Shown here in pieces: positions 10,715-23,020 of a DNA stretch of 64,000 nt. The DNA comes from Dugong dugon. Lineage: Eukaryota; Chordata; Mammalia; Sirenia; Dugongidae. Below the pieces are notes generated by a model. That model searched no databases. It was not told where the DNA came from and saw nothing but the letters and a program-made list of their open reading frames with translations. The translations under genes and the position numbers were made by a program. The stretch covers positions 567,501 through 631,500 of the forward strand of contig CM057475.1 of NCBI GenBank assembly GCA_030035585.1, in the 5' to 3' direction. Within the stretch, counting starts at the first letter, position 1. Every line of letters starts with the position of its first letter.

Positions 10715-13448
10715 AAGCTTTAGTCAGCAAAACCTAACCTCTTCTGCTATCCTCTAGCTGAAGGCAGACAATCTACCTGTTTGGCTTTGAAAGCCACTAG
10801 TACCTTCTTTCCTGATAGGCAAAATTCCCTTTGAAAACCAGGGGATTCAAATACTTGCTAGGCCTGCACTCTCCAGCCTTTTCCCAAGCAGGGAACATTG
10901 GAGATAGCAGCTTGTGCTGGCCGGACACTTTCTTCTAACAAAACTGAAAACTTAAGAAGATTCAGTTAAGCAGCTTGAGGGAAACGCTAAGTTTTGGTTT
11001 CTCTTTCATGTTGTGAAAGGGGAACTTAAACCTACTGCTAACAAAGATTTTACTCAGGAGAACTAGGGTTTTGCCTCCTTCGCGTTCCAGAACGGGAGAA
11101 ACACGGTTTATCTTCTCCTTCGGCGATATCGTCTGTAAAGCCCTATTCTCAGCTACGCAGCACAGAATGCCACCCGGAATGCTGGAAAGCCTGAACGGCT
11201 TCAACTAGTTGAAAGGGAAAAAAGTCTTAGGCTGTATCCAGGTAGACAATGCACAGGCAACGTTCTTAGGCATGTAACACAGAGGGACTCTCAAACACAG
11301 AAAGTGAATCGTGCTCCGTTCATCCCCAGGCTGAGAGCAACAAGCTCATGCATTCTCTTGCAGGCAGGGAAGAAGCTACATGCTGGTATTAAGCACACAA
11401 GCTTTAGTTACCAAAACTGAACCTATTCTGCTGTCCTCTAGCTGAAGGCAGACAATCTACCAGTTTGACTTTGAAAGCCACTAGTACCTTCTTTCCTGAT
11501 AGGCAAAATTCCCTTTGAAAACCAGGGGATTCAAATACTTGCTAGGCCTGCACTCTCCAGCCTTCTCCCAAGCAGGGAAGATTGGAGATAGCAGCTTGTG
11601 CTGGCCGGACACTTTCTTCTAACAAAACTGAAAACTTAAGTAGATTCAGTTAAGCAGCTTGAGGGAAACGCTAAGTTTTGGTTTCTCTTTCATATTGTTA
11701 AAGGGGAACTTAAACCTACTGCTAACAAAGTTTTTACTCAGGAGAACTAGGCTTTTGCCTCCCTCGCGTTGCAGAATGGGAGAAACGCGGTTTCTCTTCT
11801 CCTTTAGCGATACCGTTGTAAAGCCCTATTCTCAACTACGCAGCACAGAATACATCCCGGAATGCTAGAAAGCCTGAACGGCTTCAACTAGTTGAAAGGG
11901 AAAAAAGTCTTAGGCTTTATCCAGGTAGACAATGCACAGGCAACGTTCTTAGGCATGTAACAGAGAGGGACTTTCAAACACAGAAAGTGAATCGTGCTCC
12001 GTTCATCCCCAGGCTGACAGCAACAAGCTCATGCTTTCTCTTTCAGGCAGGGAAGAAGCTACATGCTCGTGTTAAGCACAAAAGCTTTAGTCAGCAAAAC
12101 CGAACCTCGTCTGCTGTCCTCTAGCTGAAGGCAGACAATCTACCTGTTTGGCTTTGAAAGCCACTAGGACCTTCTTTCCTGATAGGCAAAATTCCCTTTG
12201 AAAACCAGGGGATTCAAATACTTGCTAGGCCTGCACTCTCCAGCCTTCTCCCAAGCAGGGAACATTGGAGAAAGCAGCTTGTGCTGGCCGGACACTCTCT
12301 TCTAACAAAACTGAAAACTTAAGTAGATTCAGTTAAGCAGCTTGAGGGAAACGCTAAGTTTTGGTTTCTCTTTCATCTTGTGAAAGGGGAACTTATACCT
12401 ACTGCTAACAAATTTTCTACTCAGGAGAACTACGGTTTTGCCTCCTTCGCGTTCCAGAACGGGAGAAACGCGGTTTGTCTTCTCCTTTGGCGATACCGTC
12501 TGTAAAGCGGTAATCTCAGCCGCGCAGCCCAGAATACCTCCCGGAATGCTAGAAAGCCTCACCGGCTTCAACTGCTTGAAAGGGAGAAACGTCATACGCT
12601 TTATCAAAGTAGACAATGCACAGGATCTGTCTTAGGCATGTAACACAGAAGGACTTTCAAACACAGAATGTGAATCGTGCCCCGTTCATCCCCAGACTGA
12701 GAGCAACAAGCTCATGCTTTCTCTTTCAGGCAGGGAAGAAGCTACATGCTCGTGTTAAGCACGAAAGCTTTAGTCAGCAAAACCGAACCTCTTCTGCTGT
12801 CCTCTAGCTGAAGGCAGACAATCTACCTGTTTGGCTTTGAAAGCCAATACTACCTTCATTCCTGGTAGGCAAACTTCCCTTTGAAAACCAGGGGATTCAA
12901 ATACGTGCTAGGCCTGCACTCTCCAGCCTTCTCCCAAGCAGGGAACATTGGAGAAAGGAGCTTGTGCTGGGCGGACACTTTCTCCTAACAAAACTGAAAA
13001 CTTAAGTAGATTCAGTTAAGCAGCTTGACGGAGAACGCTGTCGTTTGCTTTCTCTTTCATATGGTGAATAGGGAACTTAAACCTACTGCTACCAAAACTT
13101 TTACTCAGGGGAACTACGGTTTTGCCTCCCTCGCGTTGCAGAATGGGAGAAACGCGGTTTCTCTTCTCCTTTAGCGATACCGTTGTAAAGCCCTATTCTC
13201 AACTACGCAGCACAGAATACATCCCGGAATGCTAGAAAGCCTGAACGGCTTCAACTAGTTGAAAGGGAAAAAAGTCTTAGGCTTTATCCAGGTAGACAAT
13301 GCACAGGCAACGTTCTTAGGCATGTAACACAGAGGGACTTTCAAACACAGAAAGTGAATCGTGCTCCGTTCATCCCCAGGCTGAGAGCAACAAGCTCATG
13401 CTTTCTCTTTCAGGCAGGGAAGAAGCTACATGCTGGTGGTAAGCATAC
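10715..13448. repeat. HOR unit, A B C D, 2734 bp
   Basis: Monomers start at 10715, 11399, 12082 and 12765. The A monomer has the rare base A at 11110 (GGTTTATCTTC), seen again only at 37769. The D monomer ends with the variant GGTGGTAAGCATAC, also seen just before 18918. Confidence 0.93.
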
Positions 13449-15499
13449 AAGCTTTAGTCAGCAAAACCTAACCTCTTCTGCTATCCTCTAGCTGAAGGCA
13501 GACAATCTACCTGTTTGGCTTTGAAAGCCACTAGTACCTTCTTTCCTGATAGGCAAAATTCCCTTTGAAAACCAGGGGATTCAAATACTTGCTAGGCCTG
13601 CACTCTCCAGCCTTTTCCCAAGCAGGGAACATTGGAGATAGCAGCTTGTGCTGGCCGGACACTTTCTTCTAACAAAACTGAAAACTTAAGAAGATTCAGT
13701 TAAGCAGCTTGAGGGAAACGCTAAGTTTTGGTTTGTCTTTCATATTGTTAAAGGGGAACTTAAACCTACTGCTAACAAAGTTTTTACTCAGGAGAACTAG
13801 GGTTTTGCCTCCTTCGCGTTCCAGAACGGGAGAAACGCGGTTTCTCTTCTCCTCCGGCGATACCGTCTGTAAAGCCCTATTCTCAGCTTCGCAGCACAGA
13901 ATGCCTCCCGGAATACTGGAAAGCCAGAACGGCTTCAAGTAGTTGAAAGGGAAAAAAGTCTTAGGCTTTATCCAGGTAGACAATGCACAGGCAACGTTCT
14001 TAGGCATGAAACACAGAGAGACTTTCAAACACAGAAAGTGAATCGTGCTCCGTTCATCCCCAGGCTGAGAGCAACAAGCTCATGCTTTCTCTTGCAGGCA
14101 GGGAAGAAGCTACATGCTGATGTTAAGCACACAAGCTTGAGTTACAAAAACTGAACCTATTCTGCTGTCCTCTAGCTGAAGGCAGACAATCTACCTGTTT
14201 GGCTTTGAAAGCCAATACTACCTTCATTCCTGGTAGGCAAACTTCCCTTTGAAAACCAGGGGATTCAAATACGTGCTAGGCCTGCACTCTCCAGCCTTCT
14301 CCCAAGCAGGGAACATTGGAGAAAGCAGCTTGTGCTGGGCGGACACTTTCTCCTAACAAAACTGAAAACTTAAGTAGATTCAGTTAAGCAGCTTGACGGA
14401 GAACGCTAAGTTTTGGTTTCTCTTTCATCTTGTGAAAGGGGAACTTAAACCTACTGCTAACAAAGTTTTTACTCAGGAGAACTAGGCTTTTGCCTCCCTC
14501 GCGTTCCAGAATGGGAGAAACGCGGTTTCTCTTCTCCTTTAGCGATACCGTTGTAAAGCCCTATTCTCAACTACGCAGCACAGAATACATCCCGGAATGC
14601 TAGAAAGCCTGAACGGCTTCAACTAGTTGAAAGGGAAAAAAGTCTTAGGCTGTATCCAGGTAGACAATGCACAGGCAACGTTCTTAGGCATGTAACAGAG
14701 AGGGACTTTCAAACACAGAAAGTGAATCGTGCTCCGTTCATCCCCAGGCTGACAGCAACAAGCTCATGCTTTCTCTTTCAGGCAGGGAAGAAGCTACATG
14801 CTCGTGTTAAGCACAAAAGCTTTAGTCAGCAAAACCGAACCTCGTCTGCTGTCCTCTAGCTGAAGGCAGACAATCTACCTGTTTGGCTTTGAAAGCCACT
14901 AGGACCTTCTTTCCTGATAGGGAAAATTCCATTTGAAAACCAGGGGATTCAAATACGTGCTAGGCCTGCACTCTCCAGCCTTCTTCCAAGCAGGGAACAT
15001 TGGAGAAAGGAGCTTGTGCTGGGCGGACACATTCTCCTAACAAAACTGAAAACTTAAGTAGATTCAGTTAAGCAGCTTGAGGGAAACGCTAAGTTTTGGT
15101 TTCTCTTTCATCTTGTGAAAGGGGAACTTATACCTACTGCTAACAAATTTTCTACTCAGGAGAACTACGGTTTTGCCTCCTTCGCGTTCCAGAACGGGAG
15201 AAACGCGGTTTGTCTTCTCCTTTGGCGATACCGTCTGTAAAGCGGTAATCTCAGCCGCGCAGCCCAGAATACCTCCCGGAATGCTAGAAAGCCTCACCGG
15301 CTTCAACTGCTTGAAAGGGAGAAACGTCATACGCTTTATCAAAGTAGACAATGCACAGGATCTGTCTTAGGCATGTAACACAGAAGGACTTTCAAACACA
15401 GAATGTGAATCGTGCCCCGTTCATCCCCAGACTGAGAGCAACAAGCTCATGCTTTCTCTTTCAGGCAGGGAAGAAGCTACATGCTCGTGTTAAGCACGA
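13449..15499. repeat. Irregular satellite block: A2, D/B hybrid, recombinant monomer
   Basis: Three monomers break the ABCD order. 13449-14132 is a variant A (A2), with CTTCGCAGC and GGAATACTGG. 14133-14816 is D-like in its left half (GCCAATACTACC, GACGGAGAACGCT) and B-like in its right half (CTAGGCTTTTGCC). 14817-15499 begins like the monomer at 20286 (GATAGGGAAAATTCCATTTG) and changes to C type at the duplication junction near 15038-15065. Confidence 0.88.
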
Positions 15500-16183
15500 A
15501 AGCTTTAGTCAGCAAAACCGAACCTCTTCTGCTGTCCTCTAGCTGAAGGCAGACAATCTACCTGTTTGGCTTTGAAAGCCAATACTACCTTCATTCCTGG
15601 TAGGCAAACTTCCCTTTGAAAACCAGGGGATTCAAATACGTGCTAGGCCTGCACTCTCCAGCCTTCTCCCAAGCAGGGAACATTGGAGAAAGGAGCTTGT
15701 GCTGGGCGGACACTTTCTCCTAACAAAACTGAAAACTTAAGTAGATTCAGTTAAGCAGCTTGACGGAGAACGCTGTCGTTTGCTTTCTCTTTCATATGGT
15801 GAATAGGGAACTTAAACCTACTGCTACCAAAACTTTTACTCAGGGGAACTACGGTTTTGCCTCCCTCGCGTTGCAGAATGGGAGAAACGCGGTTTCTCTT
15901 CTCCTTTAGCGATACCGTTGTAAAGCCCTATTCTCAACTACGCAGCACAGAATACATCCCGGAATGCTAGAAAGCCTGAACGGCTTCAACTAGTTGAAAG
16001 GGAAAAAAGTCTTAGGCTTTATCCAGGTAGACAATGCACAGGCAACGTTCTTAGGCATGTAACACAGAGGGACTTTCAAACACAGAAAGTGAATCGTGCT
16101 CCGTTCATCCCCAGGCTGAGAGCAACAAGCTCATGCTTTCTCTTTCAGGCAGGGAAGAAGCTACATGCTGGTGTTAAGCACAC
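15500..16183. repeat. Solitary D monomer following the duplication junction
   Basis: A standard D monomer (GTCGTTTGCTTTC, CATATGGTGAATAGGG, CAGGGGAACTACGG). It stands outside a full ABCD unit because its upstream neighbour is the recombinant monomer. Confidence 0.9.
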
Positions 16184-18917
16184 AAGCTTTAGTCAGCAAA
16201 ACCTAACCTCTTCTGCTATCCTCTAGCTGAAGGCAGACAATCTACCTGTTTGGCTTTGAAAGCCACTAGTACCTTCTTTCCTGATAGGCAAAATTCCCTT
16301 TGAAAACCAGGGGATTCAAATACTTGCTAGGCCTGCACTCTCCAGCCTTTTCCCAAGCAGGGAACATTGGAGATAGCAGCTTGTGCTGGCCGGACACTTT
16401 CTTCTAACAAAACTGAAAACTTAAGAAGATTCAGTTAAGCAGCTTGAGGGAAACGCTAAGTTTTGGTTTCTCTTTCATGTTGTGAAAGGGGAACTTAAAC
16501 CTACTGCTAACAAAGATTTTACTCAGGAGAACTAGGGTTTTGCCTCCTTCGCGTTCCAGAACGGGAGAAACACGGTTTCTCTTCTCCTTCGGCGATATCG
16601 TCTGTAAAGCCCTATTCTCAGCTACGCAGCACAGAATGCCACCCGGAATGCTGGAAAGCCTGAACGGCTTCAACTAGTTGAAAGGGAAAAAAGTCTTAGG
16701 CTGTATCCAGGTAGACAATGCACAGGCAACGTTCTTAGGCATGTAACACAGAGGGACTCTCAAACACAGAAAGTGAATCGTGCTCCGTTCATCCCCAGGC
16801 TGAGAGCAACAAGCTCATGCATTCTCTTGCAGGCAGGGAAGAAGCTACATGCTGGTATTAAGCACACAAGCTTTAGTTATCAAAACTGAACCTATTCTGC
16901 TGTCCTCTAGCTGAAGGCAGACAATCTACCAGTTTGACTTTGAAAGCCACTAGTACCTTCTTTCCTGATAGGCAAAATTCCCTTTGAAAACCAGGGGATT
17001 CAAATACTTGCTAGGCCTGCACTCTCCAGCCTTCTCCCAAGCAGGGAAGATTGGAGATAGCAGCTTGTGCTGGCCGGACACTTTCTTCTAACAAAACTGA
17101 AAACTTAAGTAGATTCAGTTAAGCAGCTTGAGGGAAACGCTAAGTTTTGGTTTCTCTTTCATATTGTTAAAGGGGAACTTAAACCTACTGCTAACAAAGT
17201 TTTTACTCAGGAGAACTAGGCTTTTGCCTCCCTCGCGTTGCAGAATGGGAGAAACGCGGTTTCTCTTCTCCTTTAGCGATACCGTTGTAAAGCCCTATTC
17301 TCAACTACGCAGCACAGAATACATCCCGGAATGCTAGAAAGCCTGAACGGCTTCAACTAGTTGAAAGGGAAAAAAGTCTTAGGCTTTATCCAGGTAGACA
17401 ATGCACAGGCAACGTTCTTAGGCATGTAACAGAGAGGGACTTTCAAACACAGAAAGTGAATCGTGCTCCGTTCATCCCCAGGCTGACAGCAACAAGCTCA
17501 TGCTTTCTCTTTCAGGCAGGGAAGAAGCTACATGCTCGTGTTAAGCACAAAAGCTTTAGTCAGCAAAACCGAACCTCGTCTGCTGTCCTCTAGCTGAAGG
17601 CAGACAATCTACCTGTTTGGCTTTGAAAGCCACTAGGACCTTCTTTCCTGATAGGCAAAATTCCCTTTGAAAACCAGGGGATTCAAATACTTGCTAGGCC
17701 TGCACTCTCCAGCCTTCTCCCAAGCAGGGAACATTGGAGAAAGCAGCTTGTGCTGGCCGGACACTCTCTTCTAACAAAACTGAAAACTTAAGTAGATTCA
17801 GTTAAGCAGCTTGAGGGAAACGCTAAGTTTTGGTTTCTCTTTCATCTTGTGAAAGGGGAACTTATACCTACTGCTAACAAATTTTCTACTCAGGAGAACT
17901 ACGGTTTTGCCTCCTTCGCGTTCCAGAACGGGAGAAACGCGGTTTGTCTTCTCCTTTGGCGATACCGTCTGTAAAGCGGTAATCTCAGCCGCGCAGCCCA
18001 GAATACCTCCCGGAATGCTAGAAAGCCTCACCGGCTTCAACTGCTTGAAAGGGAGAAACGTCATACGCTTTATCAAAGTAGACAATGCACAGGATCTGTC
18101 TTAGGCATGTAACACAGAAGGACTTTCAAACACAGAATGTGAATCGTGCCCCGTTCATCCCCAGACTGAGAGCAACAAGCTCATGCTTTCTCTTTCAGGC
18201 AGGGAAGAAGCTACATGCTCGTGTTAAGCACGAAAGCTTTAGTCAGCAAAACCGAACCTCTTCTGCTGTCCTCTAGCTGAAGGCAGACAATCTACCTGTT
18301 TGGCTTTGAAAGCCAATACTACCTTCATTCCTGGTAGGCAAACTTCCCTTTGAAAACCAGGGGATTCAAATACGTGCTAGGCCTGCACTCTCCAGCCTTC
18401 TCCCAAGCAGGGAACATTGGAGAAAGGAGCTTGTGCTGGGCGGACACTTTCTCCTAACAAAACTGAAAACTTAAGTAGATTCAGTTAAGCAGCTTGACGG
18501 AGAACGCTGTCGTTTGCTTTCTCTTTCATATGGTGAATAGGGAACTTAAACCTACTGCTACCAAAACTTTTACTCAGGGGAACTACGGTTTTGCCTCCCT
18601 CGCGTTGCAGAATGGGAGAAACGCGGTTTCTCTTCTCCTTTAGCGATACCGTTGTAAAGCCCTATTCTCAACTACGCAGCACAGAATACATCCCGGAATG
18701 CTAGAAAGCCTGAACGGCTTCAACTAGTTGAAAGGGAAAAAAGTCTTAGGCTTTATCCAGGTAGACAATGCACAGGCAACGTTCTTAGGCATGTAACACA
18801 GAGGGACTTTCAAACACAGAAAGTGAATCGTGCTCCGTTCATCCCCAGGCTGAGAGCAACAAGCTCATGCTTTCTCTTTCAGGCAGGGAAGAATCTACAT
18901 GCTGGTGGTAAGCATAC
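16184..18917. repeat. HOR unit, A B C D, 2734 bp
   Basis: Monomers start at 16184, 16868, 17551 and 18234. It is the 5469-bp-shifted copy of the unit at 10715. It differs by a few bases, for example C instead of A at the site matching 11110, TTATCAAA instead of TTACCAAA near 16877, and GAATCTAC instead of GAAGCTAC near 18893. Confidence 0.93.
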
Positions 18918-19601
18918 AAGCTTTAGTCAGCAAAACCTAACCTCTTCAGCTATCCTCTAGCTGAAGGCAGACAATCTACCTGTTTGGCTTTGAAAGCCAC
19001 TAGTACCTTCTTTCCTGATAGGCAAAATTCCCTTTGAAAACCAGGGGATTCAAATACTTGCTAGGCCTGCACTCTCCAGCCTTTTCCCAAGCAGGGAACA
19101 TTGGAGATAGCAGCTTGTGCTGGCCGGACACTTTCTTCTAACAAAACTGAAAACTTAAGAAGATTCAGTTAAGCAGCTTGAGGGAAACGCTAAGTTTTGG
19201 TTTGTCTTTCATATTGTTAAAGGGGAACTTAAACCTACTGCTAACAAAGTTTTTACTCAGGAGAACTAGGGTTTTGCCTCCTTCGCGTTCCAGAACGGGA
19301 GAAACGCGGTTTCTCTTCTCCTCCGGCGATACCGTCTGTAAAGCCCTATTCTCAGCTTCGCAGCACAGAATGCCTCCCGGAATACTGGAAAGCCAGAACG
19401 GCTTCAAGTAGTTGAAAGGGAAAAAAGTCTTAGGCTTTATCCAGGTAGACAATGCACAGGCAACGTTCTTAGGCATGAAACACAGAGAGACTTTCAAACA
19501 CAGAAAGTGAATCGTGCTCCGTTCATCCCCAGGCTGAGAGCAACAAGCTCATGCTTTCTCTTGCAGGCAGGGAAGAAGCTACATGCTGATGTTAAGCACA
19601 C

Positions 19602-20285
19602 AAGCTTGAGTTACAAAAACTGAACCTATTCTGCTGTCCTCTAGCTGAAGGCAGACAATCTACCTGTTTGGCTTTGAAAGCCAATACTACCTTCATTCCT
19701 GGTAGGCAAACTTCCCTTTGAAAACCAGGGGATTCAAATACGTGCTAGGCCTGCACTCTCCAGCCTTCTCCCAAGCAGGGAACATTGGAGAAAGCAGCTT
19801 GTGCTGGGCGGACACTTTCTCCTAACAAAACTGAAAACTTAAGTAGATTCAGTTAAGCAGCTTGACGGAGAACGCTAAGTTTTGGTTTCTCTTTCATCTT
19901 GTGAAAGGGGAACTTAAACCTACTGCTAACAAAGTTTTTACTCAGGAGAACTAGGCTTTTGCCTCCCTCGCGTTCCAGAATGGGAGAAACGCGGTTTCTC
20001 TTCTCCTTTAGCGATACCGTTGTAAAGCCCTATTCTCAACTACGCAGCACAGAATACATCCGGGAATGCTAGAAAGCCTGAACGGCTTCAACTAGTTGAA
20101 AGGGAAAAAAGTCTTAGGCTGTATCCAGGTAGACAATGCACAGGCAACGTTCTTAGGCATGTAACAGAGAGGGACTTTCAAACACAGAAAGTGAATCGTG
20201 CTCCGTTCATCCCCAGGCTGACAGCAACAAGCTCATGCTTTCTCTTTCAGGCAGGGAAGAAGCTACATGCTCGTGTTAAGCACAA
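19602..20285. repeat. Representative D/B hybrid monomer (X)
   Basis: It starts AAGCTTGAGTTAC instead of AAGCTTTAGTCAGC. The left half follows class D up to GACGGAGAACGCT; from TAAGTTTTGG onward it follows class B. It carries TACATCCGGGAATG at 20055-20068, a variant shared only with its duplicate at 28941. Confidence 0.88.
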
Positions 20286-20969
20286 AAGCTTTAGTCAGCA
20301 AAACCGAACCTCGTCTGCTGTCCTCTAGCTGAAGGCAGACAATCTACCTGTTTGGCTTTGAAAGCCACTAGGACCTTCTTTCCTGATAGGGAAAATTCCA
20401 TTTGAAAACCAGGGGATTCAAATACGTGCTAGGCCTGCACTCTCCAGCCTTCTTCCAAGCAGGGAACATTGGAGAAAGGAGCTTGTGCTGGGCGGACACA
20501 TTCTCCTAACAAAACTGAAAACTTAAGTAGATTCTGTTAAGCAGCTTGAAGGAGAACGCTGTCGTTTGCTTTCTCTTTCATATGGTGAATAGGGAACTTA
20601 AACCTACTGCTACCAAAATTTTTACTCAGGGCAACTAAGGTTTTGCCTCCCTCGCGTTCCAGAATGGGAGAAACGCGGTTTCTCTTCTCCTTTAGCGATA
20701 CCGTTGTAAAGCCCTATTCTCAACTACGCAGCACGGAATGCCTCCTGGAATGCTAGAAAGCCTGAACGGCTTCAACTAGTTGAAAGGGAAAAAAGTCTTA
20801 GGCTTTATCCAGGTAGACAATGCACAGGCAACGTTCTTAGGCATGTAACACAGAGGGACTTTCAAACACAGAAAGTGAATCGTGCTCCGTTCATCCCCAG
20901 GCTGAGAGCAACAAGCTCATGCTTTCTCTATCAGGCAGGGAAGAAGCTACATGCTCGTGTTAAGCACGA
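20286..20969. repeat. Representative Y monomer, intact
   Basis: The left half resembles C (CCTCGTCTGC, CACTAGGACC) with private changes GATAGGGAAAATTCC and CCTTCTTCC. The right half resembles D (GAACGCTGTCG, CATATGGTGAATAGGG) with private changes GATTCTGTTAAG and GGGCAACTAAGG. The monomer at 14817 shares only the left half, which locates the 5469-bp duplication junction. Confidence 0.85.
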
Positions 20970-23020
20970 AAGCTTTAGTCAGCAAAACCGAACCTCTTCT
21001 GCTGTCCTCTAGCTGAAGGCAGACAATCTACCTGTTTAGCTTTGAAAGCCAATACTACCTTCATTCCTGGTAGGCAAACTTCCCTTTGAAAACCAGGGGA
21101 TTCAAATACGTGCTAGGCCTGCACTCTCCGGCCTTCTCCCAAGCAGGGAACATTGGAGAAAGGAGCTTGTGCTGGGCAGACACTTTCTCCTAACAAAACT
21201 GAAAACTTAAGTAGATTCAGTTAAGCAGCTTGAGGGAAACGCTAAGTTTTGGTTTCTCTTTCATCTTGTGAAAGGGGAACTTATACCTACTGCTAACAAA
21301 TTTTCTACTCAGGAGAACTACGGTTTTGCCTCCTTCGCGTTCCAGAACGGGAGAAACGCGGTTTGTCTTCTCCTTTGGCGATACCGTCTGTAAAGCGGTA
21401 TTCTCAGCCGCGTAGCCCAGAATACCTCCCGGAATGCTAGAAAGCCTCACCGGCTTCAGCTGCTTGAAAGGGAGAAACGTCATACACTTTATCAAAGTAG
21501 ACAATGCACAGGATCTGTCTTAGGCATGTAACGCAGAGGGACTTTCAAACACAGAAAGTGAATCGTGCCCCGTTCATCCCCAGACTGAGAGCAACAAGCT
21601 CATGCTTTCTCTATCAGGCAGGGAAGAAGCTACATGCTCGTGTTAAGCACGAAAGCTTTAGTCAGCAAAACCGAACCTCTTCTGCTGTCCTCTAGCTGAA
21701 GGCAGACAATCTACCTGTTTAGCTTTGAAAGCCAATACTACCTTCATTCCTGGTAGGCAAACTTCCCTTTGAAAACCAGGGGATTCAAATACGTGCTATG
21801 CCTGCACTCTCCAGCCTTCTCCCAAGCAGGGAACATTGGAGAAAGGAGCTTGTGCTGGGCAGACACTTTCTCCTAACAAAACTGAAAACTTAAGTAGATT
21901 CAGTTAAGCAGCTTGAGGGAAAAGCTAAGTTTTGGTTTCTCTTTCATATTGTTAAAGGGGAACTTAAACCTACTGCTAACAAAGTTTTTACTCAGGAGAA
22001 CTAGGGTTTTGCCTCCTTCGCGTTCCAGAACGGGAGAAACGCGGTTTCTCTTCTCCTCCGGCGATACCGTCTGTAAAGCCCTATTCTCAGCTTCGCAGCA
22101 CAGAATGCCTCCCGGAATACTGGAAAGCCAGAACGGCTTCAAGTAGTTGAAAGGGAAAAAAGTCTTAGGCTTTATCCAGGTAGACAATGCACAGGCAACG
22201 TTCTTAGGCATGAAACACAGAGAGACTTTCAAACACAGAAAGTGAATCGTGCTCCGTTCATCCCCAGGCTGAGAGCAACAAGCTCATGCTTTCTCTTGCA
22301 GGCAGGGAAGAAGCTACATGCTGATGTTAAGCACACAAGCTTGAGTTACAAAAACTGAACCTATTCTGCTGTCCTCTAGCTGAAGGCAGACAATCTACCT
22401 GTTTGGCTTTGAAAGCCAATACTACCTTCATTCCTGGTAGGCAAACTTCCCTTTGAAAACCAGGGGATTCAAATACGTGCTAGGCCTGCACTCTCCAGCC
22501 TTCTCCCAAGCAGGGAACATTGGAGAAAGCAGCTTGTGCTGGGCGGACACTTTCTCCTAACAAAACTGAAAACTTAAGTAGATTCAGTTAAGCAGCTTGA
22601 CGGAGAACGCTAAGTTTTGGTTTCTCTTTCATATTGTTAAAGGGGAACTTAAACCTACTGCTAACAAAGTTTTTACTCAGGAGAACTAGGCTTTTGCCTC
22701 CCTCGCGTTCCAGAATGGGAGAAACGCGGTTTCTCTTCTCCTTTAGCGATACCGTTGTAAAGCCCTATTCTCAACTACGCAGCACAGAATGCCTCCCGGA
22801 ATGCTAGAAAGCCTGAACGGCTTCAACTAGTTGAAAGGGAAAAAAGTCTTAGGCTTTATCCAGGTAGACAATGCACAGGCAACGTTCTTAGGCATGTAAC
22901 ACAGAGGGACTTTCAAACACAGAAAGTGAATCGTGCTCCGTTCATCACCAGGCTGAGAGCAACAAGCTCATGCTTTCTCTTTCAGGCAGGGAAGAAGCTA
23001 CATGCTGGTGTTAAGCAAAC

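Larger units (their letters stand above)
9592..20529. repeat. 5469-bp tandem duplication (8 monomers): 9592-15060 and 15061-20529
   Basis: Diagnostic monomers recur at an offset of exactly 5469 bp: A2 at 13449 and 18918, X at 14133 and 19602, and the left half of Y at 14817 and 20286. The variant GGTGGTAAGCATAC also recurs. The only novel junction is inside the monomer at 14817-15499. The last Y-specific base is 15037 and the first C-specific base is 15066, so the crossover lies in the shared tract 15038-15065. The copies differ by a few substitutions. Confidence 0.88.
18918..23020. repeat. Irregular satellite block of six variant and hybrid monomers
   Basis: 18918-19601 is A2, the copy of 13449. 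19602-20285 is a D/B hybrid. 20286-20969 is the intact form of the Y monomer (TTCCATTTG, CCTTCTTCC, CAGGGCAACTAAGG). 20970-21652 is D-like then C-like. 21653-22336 is D-like then A2-like and lacks the StuI site (GCTATGCCTG). 22337-23020 is a second D/B hybrid with the private variant TTCATCACCAGG. The whole block from 19602 onward is repeated at 28488-31906. Confidence 0.9.

Noticed and set aside
13696-14028. 110-codon - strand frame (and 63-95 codon relatives on both strands in every monomer) as possible small proteins
   Set aside because: The frames recur at the monomer period and overlap each other on opposite strands. They are cut short or shifted in related monomers. They have no recognisable domain and no coding-type conservation that I can see. 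Repeat homogenisation explains their conservation.
15186-15196. TTCCAGAA as a heat-shock element or STAT site
   Set aside because: Only two inverted nGAAn pentamers are present; a functional heat-shock element normally needs three correctly spaced. A STAT site needs three or four bases between TTC and GAA, and here there are two.
15178-15200. CENP-B box-like sequence TTCG...CGGG in the CpG-rich segment
   Set aside because: The CENP-B consensus needs seven bases between TTCG and CGGG with an A at the fifth. Here there are ten bases, so the spacing does not fit.
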